Of a stretch of DNA of 64,000 bases, positions 16,057 through 24,671 are shown piece after piece (position 1 is the stretch's first letter; each line of letters begins with the position of its first letter). The translations under genes were made by a program, and so were the position numbers. The stretch is taken from the NCBI RefSeq assembly GCF_036965045.1, contig NZ_JBALOV010000042.1, positions 1 through 64,000 of the forward strand, written 5' to 3'. The stretch comes from Ferdinandcohnia sp036965045 (GTDB taxonomy: Bacteria; Bacillota; Bacilli; Bacillales; Bacillaceae_L). The notes under the pieces are model-generated. The model was not told where the DNA came from. It saw nothing but the letters and a program-made list of their open reading frames with translations, and ran no database searches.

Positions 16057-16776
16057 TTATTTTCGTTGTGTTTGGTCGAAGAACACAAAGTTACTTGGAG
16101 TATGCCTAGACATGGTATATTCAAACATCACACCATCCGCATTAAAAATATGACTAGTTACAACGACTACACTATTAAATCCATCTAGCTCTAAATATTT
16201 TTCATCCAATTCATTTGTTCTTTCTACCACCATTTTTCGTTTTGCAGTGACCGCTCGCTGGTCCAGCTCTCTATCTAAGAATTCATAAATTGAATCCTCC
16301 GCTATCTCCAACGTTAATCCTTTAGCAATATCTTTCCTAAAATAATTATAGTCCATGATGACCGGATTTCCTTCTAAATAACGGACACGCTTTAGGTGAT
16401 ACACTACAACACCAATTGGAAACCTGGTTTGCTCATGAAGGTTTTGATCTACCACCAATTCCTCAAAGACGATGACTTCCGTCCGATGCTTTTTATGGTT
16501 TCGAATAGCAAACTCCTTAAATGTTTCCGTCTCACCGAACATATATTCATTTTTTCCGAAGTCCTGATAAATAACACGGACACCTTTTCCTTGTTTGGTT
16601 TGAACATATCCATCGTCCACAAGGTTTCCGATTGCTCTTCGTAATGTGTTTCTTGAGCACCCATACTTTTTAACTAATGTGTTCTCTGAAGGAATGAATT
16701 GTTGATAATGGTAAACATTTTGCTCAATTTTCCTCTTTAAATCTTCATATATTTTTTCGTACTTTATACCTGACAT
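16057..16776 (-). CDS. treR: TreR-like GntR/HutC-family transcriptional repressor
   Basis: A 239-residue regulator: winged helix-turn-helix (about 5-70, with IPSENTLVKKYGCSRNTLRRAI) and a UTRA ligand-binding domain (about 90-235). Length and sequence match B. subtilis TreR, which is released from DNA by trehalose-6-phosphate. AGGAGG precedes the ATG. It converges on the hydrolase gene. The perfect palindrome at 14212-14229 is the predicted target; I see no second copy before treR itself. Confidence 0.87.
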   Translation of the reverse strand: MSGIKYEKIYEDLKRKIEQNVYHYQQFIPSENTLVKKYGCSRNTLRRAIGNLVDDGYVQTKQGKGVRVIYQDFGKNEYMFGETETFKEFAIRNHKKHRTEVIVFEELVVDQNLHEQTRFPIGVVVYHLKRVRYLEGNPVIMDYNYFRKDIAKGLTLEIAEDSIYEFLDRELDQRAVTAKRKMVVERTNELDEKYLELDGFNSVVVVTSHIFNADGVMFEYTMSRHTPSNFVFFDQTQRK

Positions 16777-16989
16777 AATAGCCTCCTATGCCCTATATAG
16801 TTTCAAAGAAAATAAAAACATAGGTTTTTCTTCTTCAGAATCTTTCTATACTTGGATTAACAGGGTAACAACTTCAAATCTCATACTATCTTCATACCGT
16901 TCTTTATTACAAGTATATCATTAAAATTTTATTCATTTATTTTTTACGTAAAATAACTATTTTCAATTTACATGGCCAGTTTTAAGGCA

Positions 16990-17028
16990 AAATAAAACAG
17001 GCTACCTCATCATAGATGAAATAGCCTG
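16990..17028 (-). terminator. Terminator of the rplM-rpsI operon
   Basis: CAGGCTA (16998-17004) pairs with TAGCCTG (17022-17028), followed on the minus strand by TTTTATTTT. The remainder of 16777-16989 is AT-rich leader of treR with no clear feature. Confidence 0.8.
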
Positions 17029-17060
17029 TAAACGTTGATAAATCAATGTTTTTATTAAGA

Positions 17061-17453
17061 TTAACGTTTTGAGAACTGAGGTGCACGACGAGCGCCTTTA
17101 AGACCGTATTTCTTACGCTCTTTCATACGTGGGTCACGTGTTAATAGTCCAGCTGATTTTAATGATGGACGGAACTCAGGGTCAGCTTGTAGTAACGCAC
17201 GAGCGATACCGTGGCGAATTGCGCCAGCTTGACCTGTGTAACCACCACCATTTACATTTACAAGAACGTCATAACGTCCTACAGTTTCAGTAGCAATTAG
17301 AGGTTGATTTACAACTGCTCTTAAAGCTTCGAATGGAATATATTCTGCAATGTCACGACCGTTGATAACAATACGTCCGTCGCCAGGAACTAAACGTACA
17401 CGTGCAACAGAGCTCTTACGACGACCAGTGCCATAATATTGTACCTGTGCCAA
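17061..17453 (-). CDS. rpsI: 30S ribosomal protein S9
   Basis: A 130-residue S9 with the family start VQYYGTGRRKSSVARV, the GQAGAIRHGIARAL segment and the basic C-terminal tail ending QFSKR that reaches the P-site tRNA. It lies 20 bp downstream of rplM and ends at a terminator, so it is the last gene of the L13-S9 operon. Confidence 0.99.
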   Translation of the reverse strand: MAQVQYYGTGRRKSSVARVRLVPGDGRIVINGRDIAEYIPFEALRAVVNQPLIATETVGRYDVLVNVNGGGYTGQAGAIRHGIARALLQADPEFRPSLKSAGLLTRDPRMKERKKYGLKGARRAPQFSKR

Positions 17454-17473
17454 ATTAATACCCTCCTTATTAA

Positions 17474-17911
17474 TTAACCGCGAAGTTCGTAAACTTCAGG
17501 TTGTTGTGCTTGATGTGGATGTTCGCTTCCAGCATAAACGTGCAATTTCTTCGCCATTTGACGGCCAAGTGAACCTTTTGGAAGCATTCCTTTGATTGCA
17601 AGTTCAAGCATTTTTGTTGGATAGTTTGTGCGCATTTCTAACGCAGTTCTTGATTTTAATCCGCCAGAATATTGGCTGTGACGGTAGTAAAGCTTATCGT
17701 GTAGCTTATTACCAGTTAATTCGATTTTTTCAGCGTTGATAATGATCACATTATCACCAGTGTCAACATGTGGTGTATAAGTTGGTTTGTGTTTTCCACG
17801 AAGTAATGTTGCAACTTCAGTTGATAAACGACCTAAAGTTTTGCCTGCAGCATCTACAACATACCATTTGCGTTCTATATTACTAGCATTAGCCATAAAT
17901 GTTGTACGCAT
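17474..17911 (-). CDS. rplM: 50S ribosomal protein L13
   Basis: A 145-residue L13, an early assembly protein that binds 23S rRNA domain II. Visible signatures are RKWYVVDAAGKTLGRLST, HVDTGDNVIIINAEK and the KGMLPKGSLGR motif. The start at 17911 has AGGAGGG upstream; the in-frame ATG at 17932 is rejected. It is the first gene of the rplM-rpsI operon, with an L13 leader upstream. Confidence 0.99.
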   Translation of the reverse strand: MRTTFMANASNIERKWYVVDAAGKTLGRLSTEVATLLRGKHKPTYTPHVDTGDNVIIINAEKIELTGNKLHDKLYYRHSQYSGGLKSRTALEMRTNYPTKMLELAIKGMLPKGSLGRQMAKKLHVYAGSEHPHQAQQPEVYELRG

Positions 17912-18005
17912 GAGTTTCCCTCCTAATTTCACTAACGTTTCATATTGTATTTAATCACGATTAAAGTTCCGGGGCTTTAACGTGGGGTTTAAATATCATA
18001 CCTAA
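17912..18005 (-). promoter_or_regulatory. L13 leader RNA (autoregulatory)
   Basis: Between the promoter and rplM lies a leader with CCCACGTTAAAG and CTTTAATCGTG arms flanking GCCCCGG, the position and kind of structure expected for the L13 leader of Firmicutes. The exact fold was not computed. Confidence 0.55.
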
Positions 18006-18008
18006 AAT

Positions 18009-18037
18009 ATAATATAACTTTCAAGGTGTATTGTCAA
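18009..18037 (-). promoter_or_regulatory. rplM-rpsI promoter
   Basis: TTGACA (18037-18032), a 17-bp spacer and TATTAT (18014-18009) on the minus strand, between truA and rplM. Confidence 0.85.
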
Positions 18038-18083
18038 GAAAATGTTACACCAGGATTAGTTGTTATAACATTTTTCTAACTTC

Positions 18084-18836
18084 CTATTCCTTCCATTCTT
18101 CATAGAACACCTGCCATAGGTATAAACCATGGCCGGGAGCCGTTTTTCCTGCTAGCGATCGGTCTTTTCCAGTCAATATAGACGGTACCGTTTTTGCATC
18201 TTTTTGGCCACTTCCAACATCTAGTAAAGTACCCATTATTATTCGTACCATATTATACAAAAAACCACTTCCAATAAATGAAAAAATGAGTTCATCGTCA
18301 AGTTTTTCCATTTTTATTTGATAAATCGTACGAACCTTATCCTGCACTTCTGTCTTGGATGCACAAAAGCTAGTAAAATCATGTGTACCCTCTAAAAAAG
18401 AAGCAGCTTCTTTCATGGCTTGAAGGTTTAGTGAATATGGATAATGATAAGTATATTGGCGTTTAAAAACGCTTGGCTCTTCATTAGTCCACAGTCGATA
18501 CCGGTATTCCTTCGCTTTTACATCAAAACGCGCATGAAAATCTGGATCGACCTTTTCTACAGTCTGAACTCGAATGTCCTCCGGGAGCATCGAATTCAGG
18601 GCTTTTCTCCACCCTTCGACAGGGATTGTCAAAGGTGAATCAAAATGAACGACTTGTCCAAGGGCATGAACATTTGCATCGGTTCGACCAGAAGCGACAA
18701 TTTTTATGTGCTCCCCTTTATGCATTTTTTGTAAAACATATTCGAACTCCGATTGAACGGTTCGTTTATTCGGTTGTACCTGGTAACCTGAAAACTGGGT
18801 CCCATCATACGAAATGATGCATTTATACCGACTCAT
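18084..18836 (-). CDS. truA: tRNA pseudouridine synthase A
   Basis: A 250-residue enzyme that forms pseudouridine at tRNA positions 38-40. The catalytic Asp53 lies in ASGRTDANVHALGQ, and the family segments YDGTQFSGYQVQ and FLYNMVRIIMGTLLDVG are present. The start at 18836 follows GAGGGAAAAG; the in-frame ATG at 18848 overlaps the ecfT stop as ATGA. It is the last gene of the ecfA1-ecfA2-ecfT-truA unit. Confidence 0.97.
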   Translation of the reverse strand: MSRYKCIISYDGTQFSGYQVQPNKRTVQSEFEYVLQKMHKGEHIKIVASGRTDANVHALGQVVHFDSPLTIPVEGWRKALNSMLPEDIRVQTVEKVDPDFHARFDVKAKEYRYRLWTNEEPSVFKRQYTYHYPYSLNLQAMKEAASFLEGTHDFTSFCASKTEVQDKVRTIYQIKMEKLDDELIFSFIGSGFLYNMVRIIMGTLLDVGSGQKDAKTVPSILTGKDRSLAGKTAPGHGLYLWQVFYEEWKE

Positions 18837-18844
18837 CTTTTCCC

Positions 18845-19636
18845 TCATCCACGTAATAAAAATAGTATAGCTGCTGTTGCAAATAACAACACGAGCATCA
18901 GTGTATCAAGGCCACGCCACTGTAATAAACGCAGCTTTGTTCGTCCTTCTCCACCACGATAGCCTCTAGCTTCCATAGCGATTGCAAGTTCCTCCGCACG
19001 TTTAAATGAACTAATAAACAAAGGAATTAATAAAGGAACAATAGCCTTCATTCGGTCCTTAATCGGACCACTCGTAAATTCGACACCACGTGCAGCCTGT
19101 GCCTTCATAATCTTCTCTGTTTCTTGCATTAATGTCGGAATAAATCGAAGTGAAATCGACATCATCAGTGCAAGTTCATGTGTAGGAAGTCCAATTTTTT
19201 TAAACGGTGATAATAAACTTTCCATGCCATCGGTTATCTCAATTGGCGTACTAGTTAGTGTTAATATTGTGGTCATAATAATTAAATATAATAGCCGTAA
19301 AGAGATAAATATCCCCTGTCTCACTCCGCCTTCATAAACCTGAAGCCAATCAAAGTCGACTAAGACGTCTCCTTCTTTCGTTAAAAAGATATGGAGAATG
19401 AAGGTAAACAGGATAACCCATAAAATTGGTTTCAACCCCGACAGAATGTAGCGTAAGGGGACCTTTGTTAGCAGTACAATTGTTAAGGTGTAAATCCCCA
19501 AAAGTGCGTAGGTTAGAACTGAATTCGCGATAAAGACAATAAACACATAAAAGAAAATTAATAAGAGCTTGGCCCGAGGGTCCATTCGATGTAGGGGGGA
19601 GTTACCTGGTATATAGCGACCTATTATGATGTTCAT
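18845..19636 (-). CDS. ecfT: ECF transporter transmembrane protein EcfT
   Basis: A 263-residue integral membrane coupling subunit shared by energy-coupling-factor vitamin importers. It has hydrophobic segments at about 25-60, 65-85, 105-130 and 240-260, and the two Ala-Arg-Gly coupling motifs (AAQAARGVEF and AMEARGYRGG) that contact the two ATPases. It overlaps ecfA2 by four bases and truA's longest frame by four. Confidence 0.96.
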   Translation of the reverse strand: MNIIIGRYIPGNSPLHRMDPRAKLLLIFFYVFIVFIANSVLTYALLGIYTLTIVLLTKVPLRYILSGLKPILWVILFTFILHIFLTKEGDVLVDFDWLQVYEGGVRQGIFISLRLLYLIIMTTILTLTSTPIEITDGMESLLSPFKKIGLPTHELALMMSISLRFIPTLMQETEKIMKAQAARGVEFTSGPIKDRMKAIVPLLIPLFISSFKRAEELAIAMEARGYRGGEGRTKLRLLQWRGLDTLMLVLLFATAAILFLLRG

Positions 19637-20508
19637 TGACTGGCCCCCTTATCTTTAAAGGCTTCTCCGACATAGCGAACAATTTCATTGACTGATAAAC
19701 TTGCCATCGGTGGAATCTCAATGCCTAATTTATCCTCAAGCAACCCTTTCAATCTTACTGCTTCTGGTACGTCCAACCCCAAATGTAGAACCTGCTCGGG
19801 ATTTGAAAAAATCTCAATAGGACTTCCTTGAAATTTAATAGTTCCTTTTTCCATAACAAGAATTTGATCGGCATATCGGGAAGCATCCTCCATGCTATGG
19901 GTTACAAGAACAGTCGTAAGCCTTCGCTCTTTGTGGAGCTTATAAAACATTTCCATAATTTCATACCGGCCACGCGGATCTAATCCTGCAGTAGGCTCGT
20001 CCAAAACGAGTACTTGTGGGTTCATAGCCAGGATTCCAGCAATCGCCACCCGTCTCATTTGACCGCCACTCAAATCAAAAGGTGATTTCGTTAAATACTC
20101 TTCCGTAAGCCCCACCATTTTTATTGTCTGTCGTGCTCTGTTCTGTGCTTCATCTAATGGCACACCAAAGTTTAACGGACCAAAACAAATATCTTTCTCA
20201 ACCGTTTCCTCGAACAGTTGGTGTTCAGGGAATTGAAACACTACCCCGACATTTTTTCGAAGAGGCTTAAGATTTTTTTCTTTTTGCTTTGATGTAATGG
20301 TACGGTCACCGATTGTAATCGAACCAGAAGTTGGCTGCAAGAGTCCATTTAAATGTTGAAGTATCGTTGATTTTCCGGAGCCCGTATGGCCGATAATAGC
20401 GGTGTATGAACCAGACTTTATTTCCGCATTCACATCATATAATGCTAGTCTTTCAAAGGGTGAACGAATCTGGTAACGATGCTCTAGTTTTTCGATTGTA
20501 ATGTCCAT
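19633..20508 (-). CDS. ecfA2: ECF transporter ATPase EcfA2
   Basis: A 291-residue ABC ATPase with Walker A GHTGSGKST, Q-loop FPEHQ, signature LSGGQMRR, Walker B VLVLDEPTAG and the switch His in VTHSMED. It pairs with EcfA1 as the asymmetric motor of the group II ECF transporter. Its start lies inside the end of ecfA1 (25-bp overlap), which suggests translational coupling. Confidence 0.97.
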   Translation of the reverse strand: MDITIEKLEHRYQIRSPFERLALYDVNAEIKSGSYTAIIGHTGSGKSTILQHLNGLLQPTSGSITIGDRTITSKQKEKNLKPLRKNVGVVFQFPEHQLFEETVEKDICFGPLNFGVPLDEAQNRARQTIKMVGLTEEYLTKSPFDLSGGQMRRVAIAGILAMNPQVLVLDEPTAGLDPRGRYEIMEMFYKLHKERRLTTVLVTHSMEDASRYADQILVMEKGTIKFQGSPIEIFSNPEQVLHLGLDVPEAVRLKGLLEDKLGIEIPPMASLSVNEIVRYVGEAFKDKGASQ

Positions 20509-21323
20509 AACTCATTCACCAAGCTTTCTTCTGTTATATGATTCTTAGAAAGAGGAACGCCAATTGATCGTAGTTTCTTAGATACCTTTACAGAAAATGG
20601 TAAATCTAATCCGATTTCAACAAGCTTATCATCTAATGCAAAAATTTCCTCTGGCTTTCCTTCAGCAAATAAGCGTCCCTGGTTCATCACAATCATTCGG
20701 TCAGCTCTTGCTGCTTCCTCTAAATCATGAGTGATTGACATCACCGTGATTTGACTTTCATTTTTGATTTCTCGTATTGTTTCTAACACCTCTGTGCGCC
20801 CAATAGGATCCAGCATCGAGGTTGCCTCATCTAAAATAATTAAATCCGGTTGGACCGCAAGAACCCCCGCAATTGCTACCCTTTGCTTTTGACCTCCTGA
20901 GAGCTGATGCGGCTCATGCTCAAGAAATTCCCCCATCTTTACCAGATCAATCACTCTTTCAATACGAGAAAGCATCGTTTCGCGAGGCAATCCGTTATTT
21001 TCCATCCCGAAAGCAATATCATCTTTAACCGTGGTTCCAACAAATTGGTTATCTGGATTCTGAAACACCATGCCAATTTTCCTGCGAATATCCCATATAG
21101 ACTCTTCGTTTAGCTTGATGCCCTCAATCGTTACGCTGCCTGTTTGAGGTAACAATAACCCATTTAGAATTCGCGCTAATGTGGATTTACCAGAGCCATT
21201 ATGGCCGACAATCGCAAGCCATTCTCCTTTTTGAACAGAGAATGATAGGTTTTCCAATGCAAACCTCGTGTTTTCTGCATATTTATAGCTTATCTGATCC
21301 ACGACCAAAAGGTTTTCACTCAT
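20484..21323 (-). CDS. ecfA1: ECF transporter ATPase EcfA1
   Basis: A 279-residue ABC ATPase with Walker A GHNGSGKST, Q-loop NPDNQ, signature LSGGQKQR, Walker B LIILDEATSM and His in ITHDLEE. The start at 21323 has GGGGG at proper spacing; the ATG at 21329 abuts it. It is the first gene of the ECF unit, which in B. subtilis also follows rplQ. Confidence 0.97.
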   Translation of the reverse strand: MSENLLVVDQISYKYAENTRFALENLSFSVQKGEWLAIVGHNGSGKSTLARILNGLLLPQTGSVTIEGIKLNEESIWDIRRKIGMVFQNPDNQFVGTTVKDDIAFGMENNGLPRETMLSRIERVIDLVKMGEFLEHEPHQLSGGQKQRVAIAGVLAVQPDLIILDEATSMLDPIGRTEVLETIREIKNESQITVMSITHDLEEAARADRMIVMNQGRLFAEGKPEEIFALDDKLVEIGLDLPFSVKVSKKLRSIGVPLSKNHITEESLVNELWTLQSKN

Positions 21324-21342
21324 GCTCATCCCCCACTTAAGT

Positions 21343-21457
21343 CAAATGTGTCATCACACATTTGCACAGTGTTAAATAAATTATTTCCATAGAAATAAAA
21401 TGTTTCTCATCTCAACTTACTACCTTCAAAATTATTCGTTTCTTCCTTATCTGTCAA
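21343..21457 (-). promoter_or_regulatory. ecfA1 promoter and leader hairpin
   Basis: TTGACA (21457-21452), 17 bp and TAATTT (21434-21429) form a good promoter. Just before the ribosome site, CAAATGTG pairs with CACATTTG (21343-21350 with 21357-21364) around six bases, without a T-run. The 313-bp gap 21324-21636 contains only this and the rplQ terminator. Confidence 0.75.
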
Positions 21458-21582
21458 GGGAATAAAAGCGTGTTATTCCAATATTTCAGGAGAAGTATGT
21501 TTATATTGTGCGTAATCAATAAGGAGAGTAAATTATTATTTGTAGATAATTCTATCTTTTTCGAAAAATAATAAATATAAAA

Positions 21583-21620
21583 TAAAAAGGGCTTAGACCA
21601 GTTTAATAAACTGTCCCGCC
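21583..21620 (-). terminator. Terminator of the S10-spc-alpha cluster after rplQ
   Basis: On the minus strand GGGC...GCCC encloses an inner AGTTTA/TAAACT stem and is followed by TTTTTATTTT. Confidence 0.85.
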
Positions 21621-21636
21621 CCTCTAATGTAAAGAA

Positions 21637-21999
21637 TTAAACTAACTCAATGATAACCATTGGTGCACCGTCACCACGACGAGGTCCAAGTTTCATGATA
21701 CGAGTGTATCCACCTTGACGCTCTTCATAACGAGTTGCGATGTCACTGAATAATTTTTGTAGCGCATCTTGACCAGACTCTTCGTTTGCAACTTCATTAC
21801 GGATGTAAGATGCTGCTTGACGACGAGCGTGAAGGTCACCACGCTTACCTAATGTAATCATTTTTTCTACAACTGATTTTAATTCCTTCGCACGAGCTTC
21901 AGTTGTTTCGATACGCTCATTGATGATTAAGTCAGTAGTAAGGTCACGTAATAACGCCTTACGTTGCGCGCTTGTACGTCCTAATTTTTGGTATGACAT
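21637..21999 (-). CDS. rplQ: 50S ribosomal protein L17
   Basis: A 120-residue L17 with KLGRTSAQRKALLRDL and the C-terminal KLGPRRGDGAPMVIIEL. The start at 21999 follows GGAGGG; the in-frame ATG at 22038 is rejected. It is the last gene of the ribosomal cluster. Confidence 0.99.
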   Translation of the reverse strand: MSYQKLGRTSAQRKALLRDLTTDLIINERIETTEARAKELKSVVEKMITLGKRGDLHARRQAASYIRNEVANEESGQDALQKLFSDIATRYEERQGGYTRIMKLGPRRGDGAPMVIIELV

Positions 22000-22120
22000 G
22001 AGGTATTCCCTCCTTTGTTGAATTATTATGAAAGACAAAGCATTAGATAACTAGGCTCTTGTAACAAGTATGACTGAACGTGTAAGAAAGACGCCTCTAA
22101 TCCGCATAATTCAAAACGAG

Positions 22121-23065
22121 TCAGTCATCTTTACGTAAACCTAAACCAAGCTCTTCTAGTTTAGCCTTAACTTCTTCTAAAGATTTACGACCAAGGTTAC
22201 GTACCTTCATCATATCCTCTTCAGTTTTATGAGCAAGTTCTTGAACCGTATTGATTCCTGCTCTCTTTAAGCAGTTATATGAACGAACTGAGAGATCTAA
22301 CTCTTCAATTGTCATCTCGAGGACTTTCTCTTTTTGATCCTCTTCTTTTTCAACCATAATTTCTGCATTTTGAGCTTCATCCGTTAATCCTACAAAAATA
22401 TTTAAATGTTCTGTTAGGATTTTCGCACCCAGTGCAATCGCTTCTTTTGGACCAGTACTACCATCAGTCCAAACATCAAAAGTCAGTTTGTCAAAGTTTG
22501 CGACCTGTCCAACACGTGTCTTTTCCACTTGGTAATTAACACGTGAAACTGGAGTATAGATGGAGTCAATCGGGATTACACCGATTGGTCGATCTTCACG
22601 TTTGTTCGCATCAGCCGGAGAATATCCTCGTCCACGCTTCGCAGTAAATCTCACACGAAAATGTGCGTCCTTAGCAAGTGTTGCAATGTGTAGATCTGGG
22701 TTTAAGATTTCAACATCACTGTCATGTGTGATGTCAGAAGCTTTAACCGGACCTTCACCTTGAACATCAATCTCAAGAGTCTTCTCTTCATCAGAGTAGA
22801 TTTTAAGAGCTAATTTCTTCACATTTAAGATTATAGATGTTACATCTTCGACGACGCCTTCGATTGTTGAGAACTCATGTAGTACCCCGTCTATTTGAAT
22901 AGACGTTACAGCGGCACCAGGAAGAGAAGATAATAGGATACGACGTAAGGAGTTACCCAAAGTTGTTCCATATCCACGCTCAAGTGGCTCGACGACGAAT
23001 TTACCGTATTTGGCATCTTCGCTGATTTCAACCGTTTCGATTTTTGGTTTTTCAATTTCGATCAT
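22121..23065 (-). CDS. rpoA: RNA polymerase alpha subunit
   Basis: A 314-residue alpha subunit, the same length as in B. subtilis. The N-terminal domain (about 1-228) contains RGYGTTLGNSLRRILLSS for assembly; a linker about 229-245 joins a C-terminal domain with LDLSVRSYNCLKRAGI and the RNLGRKSLEEV helix that contacts UP elements and activators. It is followed by rplQ as in all Bacilli. Confidence 0.99.
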   Translation of the reverse strand: MIEIEKPKIETVEISEDAKYGKFVVEPLERGYGTTLGNSLRRILLSSLPGAAVTSIQIDGVLHEFSTIEGVVEDVTSIILNVKKLALKIYSDEEKTLEIDVQGEGPVKASDITHDSDVEILNPDLHIATLAKDAHFRVRFTAKRGRGYSPADANKREDRPIGVIPIDSIYTPVSRVNYQVEKTRVGQVANFDKLTFDVWTDGSTGPKEAIALGAKILTEHLNIFVGLTDEAQNAEIMVEKEEDQKEKVLEMTIEELDLSVRSYNCLKRAGINTVQELAHKTEEDMMKVRNLGRKSLEEVKAKLEELGLGLRKDD

Positions 23066-23342
23066 TTATAAACCCTCCTTCAAAACGTCGAAACCTCGGC
23101 TAGACCATGATCATTGACGTCTAACCGAAATTCCCAATAGTTAAGTTCCCTATCTGTGCACAACAACAACTCGATTCATTCTGTAAAGAACTTATAAACA
23201 AAACATGGCGATTCGTGAATCGACCTCACTCACGCCGTTGTTACACTTATAAGAATAAAAAAGTTTATCAAAACCCATTAATCCATTATAGCCATGGATA
23301 ATAAATCTTATACAGAAAAAAGATCAAATACGTCCGCTAATG
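23066..23342 (-). promoter_or_regulatory. rpsK-rpoA intergenic leader with hairpins
   Basis: This 277-bp gap is unusually long for the cluster. CGGCTAGAC/GTCTAACCG (23097-23105 with 23119-23127) forms a stem with one G-T pair just before the rpoA ribosome site, and CGATTC/GAATCG forms a shorter one near 23213-23226. TATAAT-like and TATTAT-like boxes occur near 23285-23312 without a convincing -35. An internal rpoA promoter or leader is possible. Confidence 0.4.
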
Positions 23343-23732
23343 TTACACACGACGACGTTTTGGTGGGCGACATCCGTTATGTGGTACTGGAGTAACATCT
23401 TTAATAGCTGTAACTTCAAGACCAGCAGCTTGAAGAGCACGAATTGCAGCTTCACGTCCTGCGCCAGGGCCTTTTACAGTTACTTCAAGAGTTCTCATAC
23501 CATGTTCCATTGAAGCTTTAGCAGCTGTTTCAGCAGCCATTTGTGCAGCAAATGGAGTAGATTTACGTGAACCTTTGAAACCAAGAGCACCAGCACTTGA
23601 CCAAGAGATTGCATTTCCGTGTGCATCTGTAATTGTTACGATCGTATTGTTGAATGTTGAACGGATGTGTGCTACACCAGTTTCAATATTCTTTTTTACA
23701 CGACGTTTACGAGTATTCGTTTTACGTGCCAT
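23343..23732 (-). CDS. rpsK: 30S ribosomal protein S11
   Basis: A 129-residue S11 of the 30S platform, with GVAHIRSTFNNTIVTITD, SSAGALGFKGSRKSTPFAAQ and the C-terminal PVPHNGCRPPKRRRV. It lies 19 bp after rpsM. Confidence 0.99.
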   Translation of the reverse strand: MARKTNTRKRRVKKNIETGVAHIRSTFNNTIVTITDAHGNAISWSSAGALGFKGSRKSTPFAAQMAAETAAKASMEHGMRTLEVTVKGPGAGREAAIRALQAAGLEVTAIKDVTPVPHNGCRPPKRRRV

Positions 23733-23751
23733 TTATCCATTACCTCCCTTA

Positions 23752-24117
23752 CTATTTCTTCTTGTTCGCTACAGTACGACGAGGTCCCTTACGTGTACGA
23801 GCATTATTTTTAGTATTTTGACCTCTTACAGGCAATCCACGACGATGACGTAGACCACGGTAAGAACCGATTTCGATTAAACGTTTGATGTTAAGTGAAA
23901 CTTCACGACGAAGGTCACCTTCTACTTTGTAACGGTCAACGATTTCACGAATCTTAGTTAGTTCGTCTTCAGTAAGATCACGAACTCGTGTATCTTCAGA
24001 AACACCAGCTTCTGCTAAGATTTTTTGTGCAGTTGGACGTCCGATTCCAAAAATATATGTTAATGATATAACTACACGTTTTTCACGTGGAATATCAACA
24101 CCAGCAATACGTGCCAT
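23752..24117 (-). CDS. rpsM: 30S ribosomal protein S13
   Basis: A 121-residue S13 of the 30S head. IAGVDIPREKRV, the helix-hairpin-helix (ALTYIFGIGR-like segment) and the RHRRGLPVRGQNTKNNARTR tail are all present. It lies between rpmJ and rpsK. Confidence 0.99.
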   Translation of the reverse strand: MARIAGVDIPREKRVVISLTYIFGIGRPTAQKILAEAGVSEDTRVRDLTEDELTKIREIVDRYKVEGDLRREVSLNIKRLIEIGSYRGLRHRRGLPVRGQNTKNNARTRKGPRRTVANKKK

Positions 24118-24140
24118 TTAGACGTACACCTCCTTATTAA

Positions 24141-24257
<117 letters not shown>

Positions 24258-24286
24258 TCAAACCTCCTTGATAGTTCGGAGCGCAT

Positions 24287-24505
24287 TTATTTAAAACGGT
24301 ACGTAATCCTACCGCGAGTCAAGTCATAAGGTGATAATTCAACCGTAACCTTGTCTCCAGGTAAAATACGAATAAAGTGCATGCGAATTTTACCAGAAAC
24401 ATGGGCCAAAACAGTATGACCATTCTCTAATTCAACTTTAAACATTGCATTAGGTAATGTTTCTGCAACAGTACCTTCAACTTCAATTACATCGTCTTTC
24501 GCCAT
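24287..24505 (-). CDS. infA: Translation initiation factor IF-1
   Basis: A 72-residue OB-fold factor that occupies the 30S A site during initiation. The signatures IEVEGTVAETLPNAMFKVEL, HVSGKIRMHFIRILPGDKV and YDLTRGRITYRFK are canonical. Its start overlaps the 3' end of the decayed KOW gene upstream. Confidence 0.99.
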   Translation of the reverse strand: MAKDDVIEVEGTVAETLPNAMFKVELENGHTVLAHVSGKIRMHFIRILPGDKVTVELSPYDLTRGRITYRFK

Positions 24506-24655
24506 TGGAATGTTCTCCCTTCTTCAAATCAGTAACTTGCTCATTGACAAACTTCGATACACTCAGGACTTCAACGTTTGCCATCGACCAGTTTTGTTAA
24601 TACTGCTCTGAACTTCCGGAGATACGTAATCAAAAATTAGATGAATGTTATTCAT
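24483..24655 (-). pseudogene. Decayed KOW-domain RNA-binding protein gene
   Basis: Many Bacilli carry a gene of about 90 residues for a KOW protein between map and infA. Here only a remnant remains. One minus-strand frame (24655 down to a stop at 24563) reads FDYVSPEVQSSINKTGR, then becomes unrelated. A second frame (24584 down to 24483) continues SKFVNEQVTDLKKGE and ends inside infA. Both pieces resemble, from memory, the C-terminal tail of that family, joined by a frameshift near 24584. The N-terminal KOW part is missing because map ends at 24672. Confidence 0.7.
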
Positions 24656-24671
24656 GAATAGGGTTTGTGCC

